Notes under the pieces: model-generated | What the model saw: only the letters and a program-made list of their open reading frames with translations | Told to the model about the DNA's origin: nothing | Databases searched by the model: none | DNA from: Actinomycetospora sp. NBRC 106378 | Lineage (GTDB): Bacteria; Actinomycetota; Actinomycetes; Mycobacteriales; Pseudonocardiaceae | Reading direction: 5' to 3' | NCBI RefSeq assembly: GCF_030269685.1 | Contig: NZ_BSTT01000008.1 | Coordinates: forward strand, 186,001 to 250,000 | Length of the DNA stretch: 64,000 bases | Shown here: positions 24,074 to 31,808 of the stretch, one piece after another | Numbering within the stretch: position 1 is the first letter of the stretch | Layout of the letters: the number at the start of each line of letters is the position of its first letter | Program-made: the position numbers and the translations under genes

Positions 24074-24576
24074 GGGAGGACGCCGAGGACCTCCTCGGTG
24101 CCCTCGACCACGCGATCCGCCCGACGCGGCCGCCGAACCTCCTCGTCGCGATCTTCCGCTGGCGCTACGAGCTCGCGCTCCTCGTCGGAGCGGTCGCCGC
24201 AGCACCGGCCATCGCCGCCCTCACCCCGACGCTGGTCGTCGGGGTGACGGCCCTCGCGGTGCTCCCGCTCGGAGTCCCGCAGGTCCGCCACCTGGTCTGG
24301 CTGCGGGTCCGCGGGGTGATCCTCCAGCACCGGTTGCGTACCGCCTTCCGGGCGGCACGGGTCCACTCCAACACCGGGCGGCTCCCGGCCATCCTGTGGA
24401 CCTCGCCGCGAACGCGGGCCGACCGGGTCCACCTGCTCCTCCCGGCCGGGCTCACCGGGGAACTGCTGGAGGGTCAGGCGGACCGGATCGCGGTCGCGAC
24501 CGGCGGCGCCTACGCGGAGGTGCTCCCGACCCGGCACCGCTTCGTGGTGAAGCTGGTCATCGTCCGCTCACCCTGA
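24070..24576 (+). CDS. Membrane protein resembling the N-terminal part of an FtsK/SpoIIIE-like conjugal transfer protein
   Basis: 168 aa from GTG 24070. Two hydrophobic helices lie at about 38-75 (LLVGAVAAAPAIAALTPTLV onward). They are followed by VHSNTGRLPAILWTSPRTRA and RVHLLLPAGLTGELLEGQAD, then TRHRFVVKLVIV. This order (membrane hairpin, then xGRLPxILxxxPTxxGERVxL and PAGLxxxxLE) is what I know from the region ahead of the ATPase in Tra proteins of actinomycete integrative elements. The ATPase domain itself is absent: the gene stops at 24576 and a different gene follows. It is therefore either a stand-alone accessory protein or a truncated relic. Similarity judged by eye. Confidence 0.55.
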   Translation: MREDAEDLLGALDHAIRPTRPPNLLVAIFRWRYELALLVGAVAAAPAIAALTPTLVVGVTALAVLPLGVPQVRHLVWLRVRGVILQHRLRTAFRAARVHSNTGRLPAILWTSPRTRADRVHLLLPAGLTGELLEGQADRIAVATGGAYAEVLPTRHRFVVKLVIVRSP

Positions 24577-24612
24577 CCGACCGGGCCTGTCGCGGGTTCC
24601 GTCCTCGGCCGC

Positions 24613-24649
24613 GGCGTCCTGTCGCTGTGAATCACAACGACAAGGCGCC
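24613..24649. repeat. Dispersed TTGTCG-type palindrome, copy 1
   Basis: Imperfect palindrome with 18-nt arms (24613-24630 and 24632-24649; GTCGCTGTGA against TCACAACGAC), three wobble-type mismatches. It lies in the convergent gap between genes ending at 24576 and 24691. A sister copy with the same core, GTGA-TTCACAACGACAAG, is at 50185-50211. Confidence 0.75.
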
Positions 24650-24690
24650 CGAGCCCCGGACGGAGGCCACGACAACACCCCGGCGGACGC

Positions 24691-25851
24691 TCACAGCGAC
24701 GCGAGCATCGTCTCCAGCTTCGTGGTGGTCTCGGCGAGCTCCGAGGCCGGCACGGACGCGGGGACGATCCCGGCCCCGGCATAGAGCCGCGCGGCGGGGC
24801 CACTGACCTCGCCGCAGCGCAGCGCGACGACCCACTCGCCGTCGCCGTCGGCGTCCATCCACCCGACCATGCCGGTGTAGAAGCCGCGGGAGAACGGCTC
24901 CAGCTCGTCGATCGCGCGGCACGCCGCCTCGCGGGGCACACCGCCGACGGCGGGCGTCGGGTGCAGGGCCCGCGCGATGTCCAGCGACGCCACCCGCGAG
25001 CGCCCGCGGATCGTCGTCGAGAGGTGCCAGAGCGCGTCGGTGCGGATGAGCGTGGGCTCGGCGGGGACGTCCAGCGAGTCGCAGCAGCCCGCGAGCGACG
25101 CGGACACCGCGTCGACCACGAGCGCGTGCTCGTGCCGATCCTTCGCGGAGGCGAGCAGGGCGGCGCCGGTGGCCTCGTCGTCGGCGGGATCCGAACGGCG
25201 GGGCGCGGAGCCCGCCAGCGGGTTCGCGACGATCTCGCCGTCACGCCGCGACACCAGCAGCTCCGGGCTCGCGCCGATCAACGACCGGGCGCCCGACGTC
25301 GACGGCAGGTCCACGGCGAAGACGTATCCCGCGAGGTTGCGGGCCGCGAGCTCACCGAGCATGGCGGGCTGGTCGATCGGGGCGTCGCGCACGAGGTCGA
25401 GCACCCGCGAGAGCACGACCTTGTCCAGCTGCCCCGCCCGCATCCGCCGCAGCGCCTCGGCCACCATCGCCTCGTAGCCCGCGGGCTCGGGGACGGGCCG
25501 GAAGTGCCAGTGCGTCGGGTCGGCGCCCTCGCCACGTCGCCCGACCGAGCGCGGCAGCGGCGGCGCCCACGTCACGATCTCGGGCACGACGAGCGCCGCC
25601 GGGGCCGCGGGGTCGAAGGGCAGGGCGCCGATCACGACGTCGGCCGCACCGGACCGGCGCAGCACGCGCCGGGCCTCGTCGGGATCATCGAGGCGCCGCG
25701 CCACGCCCTGCGCGAGCAGCCCGCCCCGCGGACCGGAGAACCACGTGCCCTCGCCGGGTCGCCAGCGGGCGAGGAGGTCCGCCGAGTCCCCGGACCCCGT
25801 GGATGCAGTCCCGGGCACCGGCAGCAGGCCCGCCGTGGCCTCGCTCGTCAC
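24691..25851 (-). CDS. Isochorismate synthase (DhbC/EntC/MenF family)
   Basis: 386 aa from GTG 25851. A chorismate-binding enzyme with LDKVVLSRVLDL, IGASPELLVSRRDGEIVANPLAG, the catalytic RHEHALVVD helix, PTPAVGGVPREAA, and the C-terminal FYTGMVGWMDADGDGEW and LYAGAGIVPASVPASE blocks. It converts chorismate to isochorismate for menaquinone or for salicylate/2,3-dihydroxybenzoate siderophores. No men or siderophore genes are adjacent, so the branch it serves is open. It is divergent from the P450 gene at 25993 with a 141-nt promoter space. Confidence 0.9.
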   Translation of the reverse strand: MTSEATAGLLPVPGTASTGSGDSADLLARWRPGEGTWFSGPRGGLLAQGVARRLDDPDEARRVLRRSGAADVVIGALPFDPAAPAALVVPEIVTWAPPLPRSVGRRGEGADPTHWHFRPVPEPAGYEAMVAEALRRMRAGQLDKVVLSRVLDLVRDAPIDQPAMLGELAARNLAGYVFAVDLPSTSGARSLIGASPELLVSRRDGEIVANPLAGSAPRRSDPADDEATGAALLASAKDRHEHALVVDAVSASLAGCCDSLDVPAEPTLIRTDALWHLSTTIRGRSRVASLDIARALHPTPAVGGVPREAACRAIDELEPFSRGFYTGMVGWMDADGDGEWVVALRCGEVSGPAARLYAGAGIVPASVPASELAETTTKLETMLASL

Positions 25852-25992
25852 GTGGTGGCTCCTCCCGCTCGGGTCGGTCGATCATCGCCGCACTCGTGCC
25901 GTTCCGCTGGCAGAGTGGATATCCGTTCCTCCCACTCTCACCCGGACCGTCCGGCCCGGCCACGTGACACGCGACGCATCGCGAGGAGAGCA

Positions 25993-27255
25993 GTGACCCT
26001 CCGTGACGATCTTGCCCTCGGCAGCCGCATCGCGGCGATGCGCGCGGGTGGTCTGGCCCTGGCTCTGCGGGGCGATCCGGTCGCTCGGCTGATGCACCGG
26101 CCGTGGCGGCACGACCCGTACCCCACGTACGCGACCGTACGGACCCCGCGTCGGGTGATCCGCAGCCGCACCGGGATCAGCGCCGTCGCCACCCACGCGC
26201 TGTGTGAACAGGTCCTGCGCGACCGGCGCTTCGGCGTCCGCCTCGCCGACGGCCGCGCCCCGTTCGCCCCCGAGGAGGGCCCGTCGCTGCTCGAGCCGAT
26301 CGACCTCTCGCTGCTCGGCCTCGACGCCCCCGACCACACCCGGCTCCGTCGCCTCGCCCAGCCCACCTTCGCCCCGCGCCGCCTCGAGCAGTACCGCGAG
26401 ATCGCGGAGACGGTCACCGCCGACCTGCTCGACCGCGCCGCTGCGCGCGGCCGCTTCGACCTGGTCCGTGACCTCGCCGCCCCGCTGCCCATCACGGTGA
26501 TCGCCCGGCTGCTCGCGATTCCCGACGTCGACGCGGGTCGCTTCGCGGCCTGGGGCCGCGCGCTCGGCGGGGCCCTCGACGGCGTCCGCTCCGTCGCGCA
26601 CGCCCACGAGCTCGCCCGGACGACGGCGGAGGCCCGCGCGCTCTTCGAGTCGCTGGTGTCCCGACGGCGGGTCGACCCCGGCGAGGACGTCGTCTCCCAG
26701 CTCGTCGGTGCCCTCGACGACGGCCGGATGACGATCGACGAGCTGGTCTCGCTGGCCCAGCTGCTCCTCGTGGCCGGGTTCGAGACGACGACCAACCTCG
26801 TCGGGAACGCCGTCCGGGCAATGCAGTCGACGCCGGGGCAGTGGGAGGCGCTGGTCGCGGACCCCGGTCTCGCGCCGGGCGCCGTCGAGGAGACGCTGCG
26901 CTTCGACCCGCCCGTGCAGCTGACCGCCCGGATCGCGCACGAGGACCTCGAGCTCGACGGGGTGCCGCTGCGCCGCGACTCCGGCCTCCTCGTGCTGCTC
27001 GCGGCGGCCGGCCGCGATCCGGAGGCCCACCCCGACCCGGACCGCTTCGACATCGCCCGCGAACAGACCACCCCGCACCTGGCCTTCTCCGGCGGGGCGC
27101 ACTACTGCCTCGGCGCGGCGCTGGCCCGCCTCGAGGGCGAGGTGGCGCTGCGGATGCTCGCGGAGCGGCTCCCGGGTCTGCGGGCCGCCGGGCGGGCGGT
27201 GCCCAAGACGGCGACGGTGCTGCGCGGGCCCCGCCGGTTCCCGGTCGCGGCCTGA
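25993..27255 (+). CDS. Cytochrome P450
   Basis: 420 aa from GTG 25993 with GCGAGGAG 5-8 nt upstream. All P450 signatures are present: I-helix LLLVAGFETTTNL, K-helix ExxR in VEETLRFDPPVQL, and the heme loop FSGGAHYCLGAALARLE with the axial Cys. It is soluble, with no membrane anchor, like bacterial CYPs that take electrons from ferredoxin. Substrate unknown. The pairing with isochorismate synthase is by divergence only. The ferredoxin reductase gene fprA at 48756 could supply electrons, though no ferredoxin is in the window. Confidence 0.93.
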   Translation: MTLRDDLALGSRIAAMRAGGLALALRGDPVARLMHRPWRHDPYPTYATVRTPRRVIRSRTGISAVATHALCEQVLRDRRFGVRLADGRAPFAPEEGPSLLEPIDLSLLGLDAPDHTRLRRLAQPTFAPRRLEQYREIAETVTADLLDRAAARGRFDLVRDLAAPLPITVIARLLAIPDVDAGRFAAWGRALGGALDGVRSVAHAHELARTTAEARALFESLVSRRRVDPGEDVVSQLVGALDDGRMTIDELVSLAQLLLVAGFETTTNLVGNAVRAMQSTPGQWEALVADPGLAPGAVEETLRFDPPVQLTARIAHEDLELDGVPLRRDSGLLVLLAAAGRDPEAHPDPDRFDIAREQTTPHLAFSGGAHYCLGAALARLEGEVALRMLAERLPGLRAAGRAVPKTATVLRGPRRFPVAA

Positions 27256-27325
27256 CCCGGCGTCCGGATCGGCCCGGCATCGTCTCCGACGCATGGGATT
27301 GCACGCAACCGGGCAGCTCGGGGGC

Positions 27326-27721
27326 ATGCCTGCCATCCCCGCCGTGCACCACGTCGCCATGTCCGTCCGCGACCTGTCGGTCAGCGAGCCCTTCTACACG
27401 AAGCTGTTCGGCACCGAGCCCGCGATGACGCTGTCGGACGGCCCCTTCAACCGCCGGGTGTTCGCCCTCGCCGACGGCCAGCTCTTCGGGCTCACCCAGC
27501 ACGACACGGTCTCGGCCGACGACCGCTTCGACCCGGCCCGGGTCGGGCTCGACCACGTCGGCTTCGGCTGCGCGGACGCCGACGCGGTCTCCGCCTGGCG
27601 GGACCACCTCGACTCGGTCGGCATCGAGCACTCCGGCATCGTCGAGGCCGACTACGGGCTCGCCCTGTCGGTGAAGGACCCCGACGGCAACGCCCTCGAG
27701 TTCTTCATGCTCGCGGGCTGA
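27326..27721 (+). CDS. VOC superfamily protein (glyoxalase/bleomycin-resistance/dioxygenase fold)
   Basis: 131 aa from ATG 27326. Two babab repeats: VHHVAMSVRDLSVSEPFYTK at the start and LDHVGFGCADADAVSAW in the middle, ending with SVKDPDGNALEFFML. The metal ligands expected for the fold are His in VHHVAM, His in LDHVGF and Glu in ALEFFM. It may act as a glyoxalase-like enzyme, dioxygenase or binding protein; the substrate cannot be told. The stop is followed by a 57-bp palindromic repeat. Confidence 0.88.
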   Translation: MPAIPAVHHVAMSVRDLSVSEPFYTKLFGTEPAMTLSDGPFNRRVFALADGQLFGLTQHDTVSADDRFDPARVGLDHVGFGCADADAVSAWRDHLDSVGIEHSGIVEADYGLALSVKDPDGNALEFFMLAG

Positions 27722-27732
27722 CCGCGCCCTCC

Positions 27733-27789
27733 GTGACAGGAAAGCGTCGTTGCTGCCACCGGACGACAGCAACGACGCTTTCCTGCCAC
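27733..27789. repeat. 57-bp palindromic repeat A, copy 1 (convergent junction)
   Basis: Left arm 27733-27755 (GTGACAGGAAAGCGTCGTTGCTG with one change from consensus; first 20 nt GTGACAGGAAAGCGTCGTTG), 11-nt loop, right arm 27767-27789. It lies between the VOC gene ending at 27721 and the FAD monooxygenase gene ending at 27797, so it can act as a two-way terminator. Confidence 0.92.
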
Positions 27790-27796
27790 ACGGGGG

Positions 27797-29035
27797 TCAG
27801 GAGGCGACCACCGGCAACGGCGGACGCCGCGCGAAGTCGGGCGCGTGCTCGGGCAGCACCCCGATCCCGATCGCCCGTGCCGGGACCCACTGCAGCGCCG
27901 GGAACCGCTGCGCGACGCGGACCGGCCAGGGCAGCGTCTCGTCCGTCTCCTCCGTGCCCTGCGCGAGCATCGGCGCCACCACCCGGCGGTGGGCGAGGTC
28001 CTGGGCGGTCTGCGTGACGACGGTCGGCACCGTCCGCCGCCGCTGCACGGCACGGCCGGCGCGGTCGACCGCCTCCGCGTCGCCCGCGAGCAGAGGCGCG
28101 GCCAGCCGGGTCGCGGCCGCCACGGCGTCCTGCACGGCGAGGTTGATCCCGACCCCGCCGACCGGCGACATCGCGTGGGCCGCGTCGCCGATGCAGAGCA
28201 GACCGGGCGCGGACCACCGCCGCAGCCGGTCGAGGGTGACCTCCAGCAGCTTCACGTCGTCCCACGTGAGCGCCCCGAGCCGGCCCTCCCACCACGGGTT
28301 CAGCCCGAGCAGGACGTCGCGCAGGCCCTGGACCGGCCCCGCGCGCAGCTCCGCGTCGGTGCCCTTCCCGACGATCAGCGCGCACTGGAAGTAGTCGCCC
28401 CGGTCCAGCATCACGAGGAACCGGCCGCGCCCGACCCGCCCCAACCCGCCGTCGGGATCGTCGGCCTGCCGCGGGACGCGGAACCACTCGACGTCGATCG
28501 GTACGTCGTAGCGGTGCAGCGGGAGCCCCGAGTCCGCCCGGACCCGCGAGTCGCGGCCGTCACAGGCGACGACGAGGTCGGCCGCGAGCTCGGAGCCGTC
28601 GTCGAGACGCACCCCGGTCACCCGCTCGTCACGGCGCACGAGGCCGGTGACCTCGGTGTGCATGCGCAGGGTGAAGGTCGGCTCCTCGCGCGCGGCGCCG
28701 GCGAGCAGGTCGAGCAGGTGCCACTGCGGGGTCATGGCGACCATCGGATGTGGCGCGTCGAGCCGCGACAGGTCGCCGATCGTCGCCTCGCCCGCGTCCA
28801 TCCGGACCCGGGCACGGGTCAGCGCCCGGTAGGGCAGCCGCTCGAAGCGGGGCCACAGACCGAGCTCGTCGATCAGCGTGAGGGTGGAGGTGTGGACCGT
28901 GTCGCCGCGGAAGTCGCGCAGGAAGTCGCCGTGCTTCTCGAGGACGGTCACCTCCACGCCGGCGCGGGCCAGGATCAGACCGAGCACCATCCCGGCCGGG
29001 CCGCCACCCACCACGGCGCAGGTCGTGCGCTCCAT
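27797..29035 (-). CDS. FAD-dependent monooxygenase (UbiH/PHBH type)
   Basis: 412 aa. Class A flavin hydroxylase with the GxGxxG dinucleotide site (VVGGGPAGMVLGLILARAG), the DG motif (VACDGRDSRVR) and the GD motif (CIGDAAHAMSPVGGVGINLA). The GD-loop form MSPVGGVGINLAVQD is common in actinobacterial aromatic and polyketide hydroxylases. It probably hydroxylates an aromatic ring using NAD(P)H and O2. ATG 29035. It is divergent from the cbi operon at 29198; the palindrome at 29121-29143 between them may control either side. Confidence 0.9.
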   Translation of the reverse strand: MERTTCAVVGGGPAGMVLGLILARAGVEVTVLEKHGDFLRDFRGDTVHTSTLTLIDELGLWPRFERLPYRALTRARVRMDAGEATIGDLSRLDAPHPMVAMTPQWHLLDLLAGAAREEPTFTLRMHTEVTGLVRRDERVTGVRLDDGSELAADLVVACDGRDSRVRADSGLPLHRYDVPIDVEWFRVPRQADDPDGGLGRVGRGRFLVMLDRGDYFQCALIVGKGTDAELRAGPVQGLRDVLLGLNPWWEGRLGALTWDDVKLLEVTLDRLRRWSAPGLLCIGDAAHAMSPVGGVGINLAVQDAVAAATRLAAPLLAGDAEAVDRAGRAVQRRRTVPTVVTQTAQDLAHRRVVAPMLAQGTEETDETLPWPVRVAQRFPALQWVPARAIGIGVLPEHAPDFARRPPLPVVAS

Positions 29036-29120
29036 GACCGCCTCCTTCGCGAACGAGCTCGCTCCATGGTGGACCCGGGACCGGGTGCCCGACACCACCC
29101 TCCGATCGGCCAGGAGGAGG

Positions 29121-29143
29121 TTGTCGCAGGACTAGTGCGACAA
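29121..29143. promoter_or_regulatory. Putative operator palindrome upstream of the cbiM operon
   Basis: Perfect inverted repeat TTGTCGCA-ggactag-TGCGACAA (8-bp arms, 7-bp spacer) between the divergent FAD monooxygenase (start 29035) and cbiM (start 29198). It looks like a binding site for a homodimeric regulator. A metal sensor would suit a nickel/cobalt importer, but no regulator gene is adjacent and the motif does not match the TTGCAA-N5-TTGCAA box known for Nur. A smaller hairpin (CACCCG...CGGGTG, 29165-29188) follows close to the ribosome site of cbiM. Confidence 0.6.
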
Positions 29144-29197
29144 GCACATCGTTGCGAGACTCTTCACCCGAACACCACGAACGGGTGAGGAGCGCGC

Positions 29198-29899
29198 ATG
29201 ACGACCGAAGTGGTCGCGATGCACATGAGCGACGGCATCGTGAACGCGCCGACGTCGCTGGCCTTCGGCGTCGTCGCGATCGTGGGCCTCGCGATCTGCG
29301 TCGCCCGGGCGCGACGCGACCTCGACGACCGCACCGCGCCCCTCGCGGGCCTGGTCGCCGCCTTCGTGTTCGCGGTGCAGATGCTGAACTTCCCGGTACT
29401 CCCGGGCGTCAGCGGCCACCTGCTGGGCGGCGCCCTCACCGCGATCCTGGTCGGGCCGTACGTCGGGGCGCTGTGCGTCGCGATCGTGCTCGTGCTCCAG
29501 GCGCTGCTCTTCGCCGACGGCGGGCTCTCCGCGCTCGGCACGAACATCACCAACATGGCCCTCATCGGGACCTTCGTCGGCTTCGCCGTCGCCGTCGCGC
29601 TGCGACCGCTGGCCCGCCGGTCGCGGGCCGGGCTGCTGGTGACCGCCTTCGTCGCGGCGTGGGTCAACACGGTCGTCGCGTCGATGGGCTTCGTCCTCGA
29701 GTACGCCCTCGGCGGGCAGGGGCTCGCGCTCGGCACCGTGTTCGGGCTGATGGCGGGCTTCCACGCGCTCATCGGCATCGGCGAGGGGATCATCACCGCG
29801 CTCACGGTGGGTGCGGTGGCGGCGGTGCGGCCCGACCTCGTGTACCTGCTCCGCGGGCAGCGCTCCGAGCTGACGATCACGGAGGCCACGGTCCGATGA
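29198..29899 (+). CDS. cbiM: Energy-coupling factor ABC transporter substrate-capture protein CbiM
   Basis: 233 aa. The processed N-terminus should begin at MHMSDGIVNAPTSL, where the conserved His of the MHI/MSDG motif forms the Ni/Co site; here MTTEVVA precedes it, so either an internal ATG (29219) is used or the leader is removed. About six to seven membrane helices follow, with VQMLNFPVLPGVSGHLLGG and GLSALGTNITNMALIG, both hallmark CbiM blocks. It captures Co2+ or Ni2+ in the S-component role. First gene of a four-gene operon with successive overlaps. Confidence 0.93.
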   Translation: MTTEVVAMHMSDGIVNAPTSLAFGVVAIVGLAICVARARRDLDDRTAPLAGLVAAFVFAVQMLNFPVLPGVSGHLLGGALTAILVGPYVGALCVAIVLVLQALLFADGGLSALGTNITNMALIGTFVGFAVAVALRPLARRSRAGLLVTAFVAAWVNTVVASMGFVLEYALGGQGLALGTVFGLMAGFHALIGIGEGIITALTVGAVAAVRPDLVYLLRGQRSELTITEATVR

Positions 29900-30237
29900 A
29901 CGCCCCGGTGAAGAACCGTCGCCTCGCCGGGTTCCTCGGCGCCTTCCTCCTGGTCGCGCTGCTGCTCGCGGGCGGCGCCTCCTATCTCGCGTCGGGCTCC
30001 CCCGACGGGCTGGACGCGGTGACCCAGACCGGCTGCAGCGAGTCCGAGGACACCCTCCAGGGGCAGTGCATCGCGCAGAACGCTGGCGAGCACGCGACGG
30101 CGGGCAGCCCCTTCGCCGACTACGCGGTGGGCGGGAACGAGGCGCTGACCGGGGTGGCCGGGGTGGTCGGGGTGATCGCCACGCTCGCCGTCGCCGGCGG
30201 TCTGTTCTGGGTGCTGCGCCGCCGCTCGGACACCTGA
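29896..30237 (+). CDS. PDGLE-domain protein (CbiN-like partner of CbiM)
   Basis: 113 aa. The ATG overlaps the cbiM TGA by 4 nt. It has an N-terminal membrane helix (FLGAFLLVALLLAGGASYLA), the diagnostic SPDGLDAV motif (PDGLE family), a periplasmic loop with two Cys, and a second helix ending in RRR. PDGLE proteins take the place of CbiN in Co/Ni ECF importers and are needed together with CbiM for metal loading. Position and motif make this assignment firm. Confidence 0.9.
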   Translation: MNAPVKNRRLAGFLGAFLLVALLLAGGASYLASGSPDGLDAVTQTGCSESEDTLQGQCIAQNAGEHATAGSPFADYAVGGNEALTGVAGVVGVIATLAVAGGLFWVLRRRSDT

Positions 30238-30995
30238 TGGGCGCCGGCCACGCGCACACCCTCCACCACGTCGGCGACAGCCCCGTCCACCGGCTCCCGG
30301 CCCACGTCAAGATCGTCGCGGCCTTCCTCATGGTGATCGCGGTCGTCGCGACGCCACGCGAGGCGTTCTGGGTGTTCGGGGCGCACCTCGCGCTGCTCGT
30401 GGGGATCTGGGTGACCGCCCGGATCCCGGTCGCCGCGATCGCGGCGCGATCGCTGATCGAGGCCCCGTTCGTGGCGCTCGCGGTGCTGCTGCCGTTCTTC
30501 GCGACCGGCCCCCGCACCGAGTTCCTCGGCCTCTCGCTCTCGGTCGACGGCCTGCTCGCCGGTTGGAACATCCTCGTCAAGGGCACGCTCGGCGTGCTGA
30601 TCTCGGTCACGCTGGGCATGACGACGCCGGTGCGCGACCTGCTCGCGGGCCTCGCCCGGCTGCGCGTGCCCGGCATGGTGACCACGATCGCGACGCTCAT
30701 GGTCCGCTACCTCGAGGTCATCGCCGCCGAGGCCCGGCGGATGCGCCTCGCCCGAGTCGCCCGGGGCCACGATCCCCGCTTCCTGTGGCAGATCGGCCCG
30801 ACCGTGCGCGGCGTCGGCACCCTCTTCCTGCGCTCCTACGAGCGCGGCGAGCGCGTGCACCTCGCGATGCTCGCCCGCGGGTACACCGGCTCGATGCCCC
30901 TGCTCGGGGTCCCGACGACGGGTCGGCGGACCTGGGCGGTCGCGCTCGCTCCCGCCGCCGCGGCGGTCCTGTTCGCGACGGCGGGGTACGCGTGA
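30237..30995 (+). CDS. cbiQ: ECF transporter transmembrane component CbiQ (EcfT)
   Basis: 252 aa; its ATG overlaps the previous TGA (TGATG). About five to six membrane helices. The N-terminal HVKIVAAFLMVIAVVAT matches the CbiQ start, and the two coupling motifs with the A-R-G signature appear as ARRMRLARVARG and LARGYTGSM; these contact the ATPase dimer. It couples CbiO ATP hydrolysis to CbiM. The N-terminus MGAGHAHTLHH is His-rich and could bind metal. Confidence 0.93.
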   Translation: MGAGHAHTLHHVGDSPVHRLPAHVKIVAAFLMVIAVVATPREAFWVFGAHLALLVGIWVTARIPVAAIAARSLIEAPFVALAVLLPFFATGPRTEFLGLSLSVDGLLAGWNILVKGTLGVLISVTLGMTTPVRDLLAGLARLRVPGMVTTIATLMVRYLEVIAAEARRMRLARVARGHDPRFLWQIGPTVRGVGTLFLRSYERGERVHLAMLARGYTGSMPLLGVPTTGRRTWAVALAPAAAAVLFATAGYA

Positions 30996-31720
30996 CCCCG
31001 TCGTTGGAGGTCGAGGGGCTGGCGTTCGCCTACCCCGACGGCCACCAGGCGCTGTTCGGCGTCGACCTGCGGATCGAGCAGGGCGAGCGCGTCGCGCTGC
31101 TCGGCCCGAACGGCGCGGGGAAGACCACCCTCGTCCTGCACCTCAACGGCGTGCACCGCGCCGGGGCGGGGACGGTCCGCGTGGGCGGTCTCGAGGTGGC
31201 GAAGCCGCACCTGCAGGAGATCCGCCGTCGGGTCGGCGTGGTCTTCCAGGACCCGGACGACCAGCTGTTCATGCCCACCGTCGGCGACGACGTCGCCTTC
31301 GGCCCCGCGAACTTCGGGGTGACCGAGCCGGAGCTGTCCCTGCGGGTGAAGCAGGCCCTCGGCGCCGTCGGGATGGGCGAGCACGCCGACCGCTCCCCCA
31401 TGCACCTCTCCGGCGGTCAACGACGCCGGGTCGCCCTCGCGACCGTCCTCGCCTGCGACCCCGAGATCCTCGTGCTCGACGAACCGTCGTCGAACCTCGA
31501 CCCGGTCGCCCGCCGCGAGCTCGCCGAGGTGCTGCTCGGCCTCGACCGCACGATGCTCATGGTCACCCACGACCTGCCCTACGCCCTGCAGCTCTGCCCG
31601 CGCTCGGTGGTGATCGACGAGGGCGTCGTGGTCGCCGACGGCCCGACCCGCGACCTGCTCGCCGACCCGGCCTTCCTCGCCGCGCACCGTCTGGAGCTCC
31701 CGTTCGGCTTCTCGGTCTGA
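30992..31720 (+). CDS. cbiO: ECF transporter ATP-binding component CbiO
   Basis: 242 aa from GTG 30992 overlapping the cbiQ stop. Walker A LLGPNGAGKTTLVL, Q-loop VVFQDPDDQLFMPTVGDDVAFG (typical of ECF ATPases), signature LSGGQRRRVALA, Walker B EILVLDEPSSNLD, H-loop MVTHD. It is the only ATPase in the operon, so it should act as a homodimer. Nickel versus cobalt cannot be told from sequence; no cobalamin, urease or hydrogenase genes are in the window. Confidence 0.95.
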   Translation: MTPSLEVEGLAFAYPDGHQALFGVDLRIEQGERVALLGPNGAGKTTLVLHLNGVHRAGAGTVRVGGLEVAKPHLQEIRRRVGVVFQDPDDQLFMPTVGDDVAFGPANFGVTEPELSLRVKQALGAVGMGEHADRSPMHLSGGQRRRVALATVLACDPEILVLDEPSSNLDPVARRELAEVLLGLDRTMLMVTHDLPYALQLCPRSVVIDEGVVVADGPTRDLLADPAFLAAHRLELPFGFSV

Positions 31721-31808
31721 TTCCCGACGACGGGACCCACGGCACCCGGTCCGCCGTTCGTCCGGCCGGGGGTCACCGCAAGATCGCCGGGCCTGTGAGG
31801 ATGCGGGC

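Noticed and set aside
27733-27789. Insertion sequence end or attachment site
   Set aside because: No transposase or integrase is nearby, copies share no flanking duplications that I can see, and most lie at convergent gene ends.
29036-29197. Cobalamin riboswitch upstream of cbiM
   Set aside because: The gap to the divergent gene is only 162 nt, mostly occupied by a palindrome and small hairpins; I see no B12-box-like sequence.
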